Origin: Thuidium tamariscinum
Taxonomy: Eukaryota > Streptophyta > Bryopsida > Hypnales > Thuidiaceae
NCBI GenBank assembly: GCA_947034885.2
Contig: OX344751.2
Location: forward strand, 46,281,082 to 46,345,081
Direction of reading: 5' to 3'
DNA length: 64,000 bases
The number at the start of each line of letters is the position of its first letter. The stretch's first letter is position 1. The notes under the pieces are model-generated. The model saw only the letters and a list, made by a program, of their open reading frames with translations, did not search any database and had not been told where the DNA came from. The position numbers and the translations under genes are program-made. This document shows, piece by piece, positions 12,216 through 22,762 of the stretch.

Positions 12216-14563
12216 TTAATCCATCGCCATCGTCTCCGACATCTGAGGAAAATTTCGGTATTCCTTGATCTTGACTCCAAAAAGTTTCAACTTCTGAGCA
12301 GCTGGAAAAGATAATAGGAAAGAACCAGAAAGAAATGCTAAATGTTTCCCGAACTGGAATGCTTTTCTCAGCCCTTGCCAGATGATCCAAGCAATTGCCA
12401 CCCAACCTGTGAAGCAGAACTTAATCAGCAACGAAATCCACAATGACCATGAGCTATCTGAAGAACACAAAGAGGCGGTTCCCATGATAGATTCAACGCC
12501 CATGAGCTTGAAATTCAATTCGAAGTGATTTCTACCACAAATGAAAATGAAAACGAAAACGAAAACGAAAATTTTTATTTCGCTTTTCAGTTCGACAGAT
12601 CCTAAGCAGTAGCATGCAACAGAAGGATTCATAAAAGGGGCATCCAATTTCGATAACTGAGTACTGTAATCTGAGAGACCGATGGCTCACCCGAAAGAAT
12701 AATGACTGCCCACACGCTAAAAAACGCAATGGAGCCGATCGTAAGACCTCCAAAGCCCAGTGCTCCCACATACACGACAGTCACCGATGAGAAAAAAAAA
12801 GCCATGATAAAACAGACCGTCGAAAAGGTCACGAAAAAACTCGCAAATGCAGCATTCAAAGTCGAGAAGACGAAAAGGAGTGCAAGCGCTATCACCGACG
12901 TTACAGCTACAAGAGCAGCAGAGCCCACCTGAACAGCAAAAATATGCACGTCCAAGTTCCAGTTCAAAAACAAGAGAGGAATTGGCAGGGAAGTGACTTG
13001 GAAATCTGAGAAAAGAAATCGTACTGCTTAATGGACGTGTTACAAAAACAAACGTAGAAATTCATGTCATCTTAATAGATAACTAGCAACCTTCTTGACA
13101 CCTGTGCACGAAGAAAATTCACAGGACTCCACCACCAATCTCTTGCAGCGTTTATTGCATCGAAACCCTACCTGTTTGGAATACCATCAGCATTGAGCTC
13201 AAAAGCTCCACAAAATGGCACACCAGAAATGGCAGAGAGGGGCGAGGATGAAATTTGTGACGAAGTACTTACTGCCGCGATTAGAAATCCTCTCCCAGGT
13301 CCTCCATGGCGCATCCAATTGACAGGGTCAGAATTTGTGAAGCTCTTGACCATTGAAGGGAACCGGTAACGACGCACTACAGCATGCCATTTGGCCGATA
13401 TGCAGATAGGTTTTCCATCGCTTTCTCTTACACAATCTTGTATAATTTCCCGAACTGCATCCTCCGATACTTTACGAGACTCTCTGGATTGCATTGAACA
13501 AGCTAAAATATTGATCTCTTCCTGCTCAACCATGGTCTCCTGATGGTGCATTCTGACGGCAACGGTGCGCTTGATTTCGTTGCGGATATGAAAACTTCCA
13601 GACTCAATCGATAACTCTGATTAAAAAGTCCAAAACCATGCTGATACGCATGTACTTCCAAGCAGTCAGTGTTTGTTTTCTCATTGACAACTATGCTGCA
13701 ATAGTTCCACACTTGCTAACAAAAAAAAAGAGAACAACCGAGGCTAAGACAGAAGCATATGACACAATACCTGTTTCTTTCAAGGACGATGCTGTGTCGC
13801 TGGCTACTGCACTGACTTCTTCACGTGGGGTATCACAAATGTCGCAAGTCAAACTATCAGGCGGATTATCGAAAGTGCACACCTGGCAACCCCAAAACCC
13901 TTCCTCCACCCCAGGCTCCTCAGTTTGAGCTACGATTGGCAGTTGTATTGGTACGGAGCTTTGAAAATGCCCTAATAAACCCCGGCAAACAATGAAATCA
14001 GGAAACTAATGATGCAAATTCCCGCAATGATGCAAACTAGACAAAGCTTGTTACGCAGAGCTCATGCGTCACCATCAAACATCTTCCAATCCAAAGTGTC
14101 AGAGCATTGCACAATCGCTTCCTGCCTTCATGATTGCAAGTTAGAGGATGCAAGAAGAACAACTTCCAGTAGCTCCAGACGCGCAATCACTGAGTGTGCA
14201 AAAATATCCTGAAATGAATCGCATGGCCGATATCGCATGCAATCAGAAGAAAGCAAAACAAGCTGAACTACTGAAGTCCGGAGAAGTCTTCCCAACCACT
14301 AGTGTCCTGCGATCGGTACAGGAAGGGAGATAAAGCAGCAAGTGAGACCTCCAAACCCCAAGATTTACAATACCTACTTGATCCTACAGAATCCCACAGA
14401 GCCTAACGATGAGCGAGAATCTAGAGATCTCACCTCCTGCTACCGACAAGGACGAAGACGGATTGTTCTCAGCGTATTCCTCATCCTCATCATAGTAGTC
14501 CTCTTCGTCGTAGGCACCATAACCATCGTCATCGAAATCCGACTGCCTCCACTTCCGAGGCAT
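12216..14563 (-). CDS. Candidate chimera: HBS1 RanBP2 zinc-finger exons fused to a hydrophobic membrane protein
   Basis: Five-exon model read from splice sites: 14563-14434, 13971-13771, 13616-13273, 12928-12691, 12406-12216 (1104 nt, 367 aa, TAA stop). Residues 1-110 are identical to HBS1: acidic N-terminus, then a RanBP2-type zinc finger (W70, C72, C75, C86, C89). Exon 2 ends in phase 1 and the acceptor TTTTTAATCAG continues in frame into exon 3. Residues 133-367 (from the ATG at 13551) form a 235-aa protein: a soluble N-terminal third (EQEEINILACSMQSRES, then KWHAVVRRY and a WMRHGGPGRGFLIAA stretch), about 90 hydrophobic residues rich in A/V/F/S, and a short basic tail. Introns 3 and 4 have GTAAGT and GTGAGC donors with CAG acceptors and preserve frame. 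I do not recognise the membrane part. A lipid-droplet or ER hairpin protein is possible. The gene may instead start at 13551 with the HBS1 exons as leader. Confidence 0.65.
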
Positions 14564-15026
14564 TGCTCTTGGCTTCCTCTGTCACTCCAACTCTAACCTA
14601 TCGCTACTATACCTAGAGAGCTCCTAGAACAGGGAAAGAGACATCGTCCGGCCACCAGACGTTCTCGTCTGTTTTGCAGTTTCAATACGATACGGACGCC
14701 ATCACCACTTACAGAACTAATTATTCCAAAACACAATCACTCGTTGGAAGCTGACTCTCCATGGTCGATTTCAATGTCGCAAGCTCATCATGAACTTGGA
14801 AAGCTGACGGAATGCACCGGCGAGCTACCACATCGACAAACAGAAGGAAATTCGGAGGAGATTACACTGCGATAGAGTCAGAAACAAGTGAAATGAACAG
14901 AGAGACAGAGCAGAGGGAACCCTAACCCTAAAATTGTGGATTCGGGTCGGTGGACAAGACAGTTCCGGATACCTCGGCAGCAGCGGAGTTTTACCGGAAC
15001 AGGCAGTTTTGTTTTGTATTCATTTC
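13645..15026 (-). repeat. Left arm of inverted duplication of the HBS1 5' end
   Basis: Mirror copy of 27130-28512. Position p on the left corresponds to 42156 minus p on the right, without indels from 13771 to 15026. The reading frames I compared are identical. Exons 1 and 2, their splice sites, the 5' untranslated region and the promoter boxes are all included. Similarity drops in the last stretch (13645-13681), beyond a 34-bp inverted segment. Confidence 0.95.
14918..14931 (-). promoter_or_regulatory. Telo-box pair in duplicated promoter
   Basis: Reads TTAGGGTTAGGGTT on the minus strand, about 355 bp upstream of the chimera's ATG. It is the mirror of the motif in the HBS1 promoter. Telo-boxes are frequent in plant promoters of translation-related genes. 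Its role here is inferred. Confidence 0.5.
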
Positions 15027-15029
15027 TTA

Positions 15030-15518
15030 GAGCATCACCTCCCGCCTTGCAAAATGCAGTGGATTTTTGGATTTTTGGCTTGCAAAATGTAGTGCCATCC
15101 ATTTTGTAAGCTGGGTGGTACGCTGCGCCCCACCCGTAACTTCTTAAGAGGCCAACTGATCAATGCAGATGAGAAAGTCAATAATAATAAATTCAAAAGG
15201 TTCGGACTATGGGGGCTTTGACTTCAAATGAACTGCAGTCATGTCGGGGAAATGCCGCAGCAAGTGCAAACAATTTTGACTTGGTAACTCCGAGCAACTC
15301 CCTACTATCGGACAAAGTAGCAATCAATTTGTCTCATTATGTTATGCAAGGTGCGAGCAGGCCAAGTTTCAGCTAGCAAAACGACCCCCTTTTGCCAACC
15401 AAATGCAATTTTGCAGGCCGGCTACTTAACCGGTCATCCGTTTTGCCAGACGGGTGGGGGCAGTTTTGCCAGCCTTTGTTAACAAGTCATTTGATATGCC
15501 AAGCAGGTGGTGATGCTC
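15030..15518. mobile_element. Tourist/Harbinger-type MITE, 489 bp
   Basis: Starts GAGCATCACC and ends GGTGGTGATGCTC, an inverted terminal repeat. It is flanked by TTA at 15027-15029 and 15519-15521. The TWA triplet target is typical of PIF/Harbinger elements. No coding capacity. It abuts the HBS1-derived arm on the left and the large composite element on the right. Confidence 0.75.
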
Positions 15519-15665
15519 TTAGAGCATCGCCACCAGTTGCACTGTCCCCAAAAGCATTGTCCCAAAAAGTCGTGAGGGTTTTGGAGTGCCGTGAGATGTA
15601 GTTGTGTTGTAACCACCCAATGATCCCCACCACCAACGCATTAAATTTGGACTAACCTTTAAACT

Positions 15666-16389
15666 CTAGACCTATAACTATTGTTTTAGTTCTTGTGGCA
15701 ACTTTTAGTTTGCTACCATTTCGGGATTAGATATGTATGGAAAAAAAAATGTATTCAGTTTTCAGGGATGAAGTTATATCTCTTTCTTACTTCCCAAAAA
15801 ATTGAGATTTTTGAGGAAAATTGATTTTTTTGAGAATTTTTGAAGAAGAACTAAAGAAAAATCATATCAAATACAAAATTATATCAAAAAAATTGAGAAT
15901 TTTAGTATGTGTGAACATTTTAGTGGCAAACATTATGGTGTAAATTTAATTCCTGTGTCATTCTATAATTACAATCCAAAAGACATTGAAAATACATCCA
16001 AAGTTCAAATTGCAATAAAATATTCAAAATTATGTTGTTTTTTTCAAAATTCTAATTGGAGAAGAAACTAGAGTAGATTATCTTCATTTTGTTAGTTGGG
16101 CTCAAACTCCAAAAATATCGTTTTGGGGGAGAAATTTGAAATTTAGAGCAAGGAGCAACAACTTCCCAAAATACATTGAAAATAGCATATTTTGTGATCC
16201 TTTTTTTTGTAATCTCTAATTCAGGTGAAGAGAAACACTCACAAGATTACAAAATGAATTAGGTACTCTTCATAATCCTTTGTGAAAGGTCAAGCAACAA
16301 GAAATGGATGAAAAATTGCTAGCAATCTCCCTGTGCACTATTGCAAATTCGTCCAAATGCCACGAAATGGCGCCGTTGGCGTTCTAGGG
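15666..16389 (+). mobile_element. TTAA-flanked element in left arm, unit A
   Basis: Starts CCTTTAAACTCTAGACC after CTAA (a mutated TTAA) and ends GGCGTTCTAGGG before TTAA (16390-16393). A diverged relative of unit B. The inverted copy is at 19575-20305. Non-coding. Confidence 0.6.
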
Positions 16390-16404
16390 TTAAATTTGGA
16401 TTAA

Positions 16405-17073
16405 CCCATAAACGCTAGACCTATAACCACTGTTTCAAGCCTTGTGGCGACACTTAGTTTGTTGCCATTTTGGAATTAGATATGTATGGAAAAAAAATTG
16501 TATTTAGTTTTCAAGGATGAAGTTACTTCTCTTATGTACTTCCTAAAAAATTGAGATTTTTTGTGGAAAATTGTTTTTTCTAAGAATTTTTGAAGAAGAA
16601 GTGAAGAGAAATCATATCAAATACAAAATTATATAAAAAATCTGAGAATTTTACCATGAGTGTACATTTTAGTGGCAAATATCATGGTGTAAACTTGATT
16701 TCCATATCATTCTATAATTACAATCCAAAAAGCATTGAAAATATATCCAAAGTTCAAATTGCAATAAAGTATTCAAATTTATGATTTTTTTCAAAATTCT
16801 ATTTGCAGAAGAAACTAGAATAGATGACCTTCATTTTGTTAGTTGGGCTTAAATTCAAAAAATATTGTTTTTGTAAAGAAATTTGAGAGTTAGAGCATAT
16901 TTTGTGATCTCGTTTTTTTTCCTAATTTCTTATTCACATGAATTAGGTACTCTTCATAATCCTTTGTGGAAGGTCCAATAGTAAAGAATGGATGAAAAGT
17001 TGCTAGCAATCACCATGGACAGTGTTGCTTAGTCATCTAAGCACCATGAAATGGCATCACTGGCACTCCAGGG
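16405..17073 (+). mobile_element. TTAA-flanked element in left arm, unit B
   Basis: Starts CCCATAAACGCTAGACC after TTAA (16401-16404) and ends GGCACTCCAGGG before TTAA (17074-17077). Only 11 bp of a repeated TTAAATTTGGAYTAA spacer separates it from unit A, and the same spacer precedes A. This suggests A and B arose by tandem duplication. Confidence 0.65.
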
Positions 17074-17439
17074 TTAAACATATATAACTTTTCAATTACC
17101 AACAAGGCACAAAGACACATCAAATGCCACCATGGTGCTCCTATTATCTTACCTTGATGGACGGTAGACGGTGGAAAAGTCAACTTTGATGAAATGTGGG
17201 TAGGGTTTCTTGAGAGTGAATGTTGTTCTTTGAGATAGAATCCTTTAGCTAGGACAATGTGGCTTTTTGTTTGAGTTACAAATTTTAGGGTCAAATTTTT
17301 CGTTCGATAGTATAATAGATCTTTGGAGGCAACAATTATTGCAAAGTTTGCAAGAAGAGCTTAAGGATGAGAAGGATGAAGAGTAAATTTGGGCCATACT
17401 TATCTCTCAATTTAGAGAGGTTTTTGATGAAGAAGACAC

Positions 17440-18787
17440 TATGAAGGCCAGTGGTAGTAGGCTAGGAAAAGCTCTAAATGTTGATAGGAATTTTGAAGGA
17501 AGTCATAAACGCATCTATAAACATTATTTCTCTGAAAATTTTGTATTTAGTACACAAATGTTTTAACACCGATTTTGTATGCAAAGAAAATTGTTTGTGA
17601 GGATTATAGATGTTGTTTGTGCCTATGATCCATACTTTATTCAAAAAAATTGTGCAAATACTTTGGGCTTGTCCTTGTTGCATATGCTTGCATACGAGGC
17701 TGCTACTAATGCCATTGATAGTATGTATAGTCATATTGGGGAGAGCACAATGATAGAATCAATGAAGAGATTTTGTAACTCAATGTGAGCTTGTTTTCGA
17801 TCCATGTACTTGAGAAAGCCCACTTGGTCTAAAATTATCAATCAAGTACGTAATAATGAAGCAAGGAGTTGGTCGTGCATATTTGGTTCTTTAGACTATA
17901 TGCATTGGGAGTGGAAAAATTGTCTTGTAGCTTGGCATGGACAATTTTAAGACAAGGATGGTACAAAGAGTATTATCCGAAAGGTAATTGCTGACCAATC
18001 TTAGTGGATATGGCATGCATTTTTTGGTTTGCCGGGAGGCAATAATGACCCAAATGTCCTAAACAAGTTTACTGTGATTGAAAACATTTTGATGAGAGAG
18101 GGACATGATTTATCCTTCACTACGTGTACTCTAGGTACTATTTGCTTGTAGATGGGATTTATTCCAAGCACTAGAAGAAAACTGTATTAGAACCCTCCAA
18201 ATCACGTTGGGTCGGTGCTGTTGAGTTTCCAGTTTCAAATACAAAATTCTGCGTTGTTCTCGCGTTCCAAATTTTGCATTGTTCCAGCAAACACAAAATT
18301 TTACGTTAGAACACCAAAATTTTGTGTTTGAAACTAGAAACTCAAAAGTACTGACCCAACGTGATTTGGGGGGCTCCAATATGGTTTTCTTCTAGTGAAG
18401 TGGAATTGTTTTGTTTAAACAATTCATGAACCTTAAGAGGAGAAGAAGACCGATTTTGCAATAGTCGAAGAAGCTACTTACAAAGATGTTAAACATTGTT
18501 TTGGTGTTCTACAAGTCTGTTTTCAAATTGTCAAAAATCCATGTCACCAATGGGATATGGATACTATGGGTGATATAATGCTAGCTTGTTGCATTATGCA
18601 CAATATGATTATTGATAACAAGAGAGATGTAGGTCTAGAAATTTTGTTTCACCTAGCTACTATTGCACAAGTGCAAAGACAATAGAATTGGCAATTCATT
18701 TGTTGTATGGTAGAGATTGAGCATATAGAGAGGCATTTTATATTAAGGAATGACTTGATTGACCACTTATGGCAACTTAAAGGTTAG
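17440..18787 (+). pseudogene. PIF/Harbinger transposase (DDE_4, ALP1/HARBI1-like), dead
   Basis: Conserved blocks appear in family order. First comes a linker ending NVDRNFEGSHKRIYKHYF, then YDPYFIQKN, the helix block GESTMIESMKRFC, and YLRKPT. The first catalytic Asp lies in FGSLDYMHWEWKNC, the second in LPGGNNDPNVL, and the Glu in EEATYKDVKHCFGVLQ. The tail is MLACCIMHNMIIDN. At least seven in-frame stops interrupt it, and a 229-bp hairpin MITE (18169-18397) sits between the codons of the conserved IYPKW region. Removing it and one AAG copy restores continuity. Such enzymes cut and paste Harbinger elements at TWA sites. Its position inside the GAGCATC-ended element fits. It is non-functional here. 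Confidence 0.92.
18169..18397. mobile_element. CACTA-type hairpin MITE, 229 bp, inside transposase
   Basis: Termini CACTAGAAGAAAAC and GTTTTCTTCTAGTG, with arms pairing along most of the length. The target duplication is AAG at 18166-18168 and 18398-18400. Three-base duplications and CACTA ends are the CACTA/CMC signature. It interrupts the Harbinger transposase, so it is the younger insertion. Confidence 0.88.
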
Positions 18788-19284
18788 ACTATGTACTAAC
18801 AAATTGTACTTTCAACCTAAGTGTCTTTACTTTTGAAAGAAATAACATTTATAATATTCATGATTGAAATAATTTATACCTACTACCCTTTAAACTAAAT
18901 TCGTCTTCTATGTTTATTTATAAAGTGCTTTTAAAAGCCTTTTGAATATGTCTCTACTATAAAAAAATAATGCTTATAGTATTGTCCTTTAAAACAATAA
19001 ACTACCAATTATATTTTATTTTACAACATCTTAAAAACTTCTAGTACCTATGGTATTGGATGATTTTGTAACCCTATGGCTTTCTTAACAAAAAAGAATG
19101 CTAAGAAAGTTAACAACAAGCCTTCTTCTACTACATATCCTTCAAGTATATATGGGGACGCTTTAGAACCAATTGTTTACAATGCACTTACCATACATTC
19201 TTTAAAGATAGTGAATCCTAGACACAAAATTTTTAAAATAGAAATTAAAACTTAAGAAATTTATATACTTCCAATGTAAAACCT

Positions 19285-19559
19285 TTTGCCATTGAAATGT
19301 ACACTCATGGTAAAATTCTCAGATTTTTTATATAATTTTGTATTTGATATGATTTCTCTTCACTTCTTCTTCAAAAATTCTTAGAAAAAACAATTTTCCA
19401 CAAAAAATCTCAATTTTTTAGGAAGTACATAAGAGAAGTAACTTCATCCTTGAAAACTAAATACAATTTTTTTTCCATACATATCTAATTCCAAAATGGC
19501 AACAAACTAAGTGTCGCCACAAGGCTTGAAACAGTGGTTATAGGTCTAGCATTTATGGG
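19285..19559 (-). mobile_element. Inverted partial copy of unit B (right arm)
   Basis: Reverse complement of about 16405-16670. It ends GGG before TTAA (19560-19563). The inner part of unit B is missing, so the inverted repeat ends at about 19285. Confidence 0.7.
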
Positions 19560-19574
19560 TTAATCCAAATTTAA

Positions 19575-20305
19575 CCCTAGAACGCCAACGGCGCCATTTC
19601 GTGGCATTTGAATGAATTTGCAATAGTGCACAGGGAGATTGCTAGCAATTTTTCATCCATTTCTTGTTGCTTGACCTTTCACAAAGGATTATGAAGAGTA
19701 CCTAATTCATTTTGTAGTCTTGTGAATGTTTCTCTTTATCTGAATTAGAAATTACAAAAAAAAAGGATCACAAAATATGCTATTTTCAATGTATTTTGGG
19801 AAGTTGTTGCTCCTTGCTCTAAATTTCAAATTTCTCCCCCAAAACGATATTTTTGGAGTTTGAGCCCAACTAACAAAATGAAGATAATCTACTCTAGTTT
19901 CTTCTCCAATTAGAATTTTGAAAAAAACAACATAATTTTGAATATTTTATTGCAATTTGAACTTTGGATGTATTGTCAATGTCTTTTGGATTGTAATTAT
20001 AGAATGACACAGGAATTAAATTTACACCATGATGTTTGCCACTAAAATGTTCACACATGCTAAAATTCTCAATTTTTTTGATATAATTTTGTATTTGATA
20101 TGATTTTTCTTTAGTTCTTCAAAAATTCTCAAAAAAATCAATTTTCCTCAAAAATCTCATTTTTTTGGGAAGTACAAAAGAGATATAACTTCATCCTTGA
20201 AAACTGAATACAATTTTTTTTCATACAAATCTAATCCCGAAATGGCAACAAACTAAGAGTTGCCACAAGAACTAAAACAATGGTTATAGGTCTAGAATTT
20301 AAAGG
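19575..20305 (-). mobile_element. Inverted copy of unit A (right arm)
   Basis: Reverse complement of 15666-16389. Starts CCCTAGAACGCCAACGGC after TTAA (19571-19574) and ends AATTTAAAGG before TTAG. Part of the long inverted arm of the composite Harbinger element. Confidence 0.75.
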
Positions 20306-20326
20306 TTAGTCCAAATTTAATGCGTT

Positions 20327-20535
20327 CACTAGAAAAAAAAACTGCATTGAATTCCATAAAAACACGTCAGGTAGTTTTTGTTGAGTTCCCTGTTCAAAAT
20401 GCAGTGGAAACGCAAAAAAACGCAGTTTTCTGCATTTTCCTGCCTTTTTTGCGTTTCCACTGCGTTTTGAACAGGGAACTCAACAAAAACTACCTGACAC
20501 ATTTTCATGGAATTCAACGCAGTTTTCTTCTAGTA
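20327..20535. mobile_element. CACTA-type hairpin MITE, 209 bp
   Basis: Starts CACTAGAAAA and ends TTCTTCTAGTA. The target duplication is GTT at 20324-20326 and 20536-20538. The arms fold over nearly the whole length, around TGAGTTCCCTGTTC and its complement. It sits in the right arm, and the left arm shows the same site nearly empty, confirming insertion. Confidence 0.85.
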
Positions 20536-21134
20536 GTTGGTGGGGATCATTGGGTGGTCACAGCACAACTACATCTCATGGCCAACGTATTGGGAGATTC
20601 GGCGGCTAATAGAAAATCAGCCGAATGAAATTGGTAAATTACCGATTTAATTTTAGTAATTTAGTTAGTATAACCAAATGGAAAATTAAGAGTATAGGAA
20701 ATCAACCGCTTGTAAAAAATAAATGATGGTTTTTATTCGTTTTTCTTGAAAAAAAAGTGGTTTTTAACTCGCCTGTGCAAGCTCTTATTAGTTCTTAGTT
20801 GAATAGCCCGAGGGTATAGCCGGATATAATCGGTTCTCAAATTCAAATTTCGTTTTTTTATTAGTATACAAGATACACTGTATAGAGTTATAACCCTGAC
20901 ATGAGTTAACGCCACCCGGCCACCAACGGATTATCAACTATGTAACCTCTATTAATCCATCTAGCGTCTCTCTGCATTGCCGCCAGCCCATCCGGTAGAC
21001 TATTCAAATATCGAGTTGTCTCTCACTCTCCCCAATCCCCACTACCGTTTCCCGCTTCTCTTGCAATCTAACTTCTCTTCTGATTGGGTTTTCTTGTGAT
21101 TTGGCTTTTCATTGCAATCTGGCCCCACTTGCAA

Positions 21135-21550
21135 TCTCACCTCTCTTGCCTCTTCAACTTGTTGTCCTAGTCATTTTGGCTTTCAATCTCGCTCTCATTT
21201 ACTTCTACACATCTGCTCGCTCCCATTTGCTTACCCTACCTTCTTAATCTCAAGTGTTTTTTGCAGGTGCTCCTTTTGGTGTCGCTTGTCTTTTGGCCGA
21301 TGATGACGAAGTGATTAAGTAGCTCAAAGGGCTAAACTTGCGATCTCAATATCTCACCTCTCTTGCCTCTTCAACTTACTGTTCTTTTGATTTTGGCTTT
21401 CATTCTGGCTCTCGTTACAAGTTTACAAGCTCACACGCACCTACTCACTTCCATTTGCTTACCCTACTTTCACTTGATCTCAAGTGTTTTTTGACAGGTG
21501 CTCACTTCTTGGTGTTGCTCATCTTCTGTTTGGATGACGATTGATGAAGA
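21135..21550 (+). repeat. Tandem duplication of about 220 bp in the hAT leader
   Basis: Two units share CTCACCTCTCTTGCCTCTTC, CCATTTGCTTACCCTAC and CTCAAGTGTTTTTTG followed by an AGGTGCTC block. Both are pyrimidine-rich and lie upstream of the transposase start, so this is probably its leader or promoter region. Confidence 0.75.
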
Positions 21551-22762
21551 AGCGATCAGGTGGTAGCGGAGCGATTGAGTGAGTGGGTGACGACGGAGTG
21601 ATCAAGTGGTGGCAGAGCGATCAAGTGACAACGATCAAGGAACTCAAAGGATTAAACAATAGAAACTAATTTGGAGGTAAGCTTTCATTAGGGTTTGGTT
21701 TGCTGAAATAGTATGTATGAATTGAACTCACACAGTTTTGGTTTCTTTTGAATTACTTAAGATTTGAAATTGTGTGTATTAATAAGCATTGAGATGTGAG
21801 TTTTTTGAATGAGTGAGTTTACAATTGATTTCTTAGTGATCATTGAAAAATTGTGGAGTCATTGACTTTAAAGTAAATTCTTTAGGGTTCAATGCAAATT
21901 TTTGTATTTAGAGCTTGGGAGAGATAACTTCTTTAAAAAATGAGTAGTATTGTTGGATAGTATCTGCAAGAGAGAAATGTAAGCTTTAGTTCATAAACCA
22001 ATAACCACTAGATTGACTTGAGGTCTAAAATACAATTTTTAATAGTCTTTTAAGTTGAAATTTTGCTACTTATGTAGCCACATTTGAAAGAATTATTAAG
22101 ACTTGATTAAAGGTTTTCGCATCCAAATATTTGAGATCATAGGAAGATTAAAGTTTGCATTAGGAACTACTTAATATATCTTTTGTTTGTATGGATTGTT
22201 AAGGTTGATTTTGCTTTGCTTCTTCTGCTGAAATGTTTAGAATGAGTAACATGTATTCAAAACTGAACTGTAACTTATTGTTGTACAATATATTTGAGTT
22301 TTGGAAGTTGCTATGAGTAATTTGTATAGAATTTCACTTATTTTATGCTGATTGTAATGGAGGCTATTATATACAATCTGTTAATCTATATTGGTATCAT
22401 AATTTATTTTATATACAATTTAAATTGTTGTTACTTCCTCCATTGATCTTTTTATACATTTTTCATGTGTAGGTTGTTGGAGCAATTTTAAAAAGGATTA
22501 TAGGCATATTATTGTTCAGACCCATATGGATATTTGATGTTTCACTAATATTTGTTGATTTGATGTTGTTATTTGATGTAATATTTGATATTTGATGTTT
22601 GATGTTTGATATTTGCCTATATTTGGTGTTTGATGTTTGATGTTGCTTTCATCTTGTATTCATTGTCATTGCTATTTTTTTTCTACTTTGTTTGAGGGGT
22701 TCATTTCCTTAAGATCTTAAATTTTTATTATTTGTTTGTAATCATCATTTTAAAACATTAAG
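21551..22762 (+). other. hAT leader/intron-like region with a TTTGATG heptamer tract
   Basis: No coding potential. Between about 22555 and 22645 the heptamer TTTGATG and close variants recur about ten times. The tract precedes the transposase ATG at 22763 by just over 100 bp. Confidence 0.5.

Noticed and set aside
12702-12932. 76-codon plus-strand frame rich in K/T/A
   Set aside because: Exact antisense of the hydrophobic exon 12691-12928. The minus frame is supported by splice sites and phase.
13638-14596. Plus-strand frames of 61-96 codons across the HBS1-derived arm
   Set aside because: They are antisense to the duplicated exons 1-2 and appear identically in mirror position at 27560-28434.
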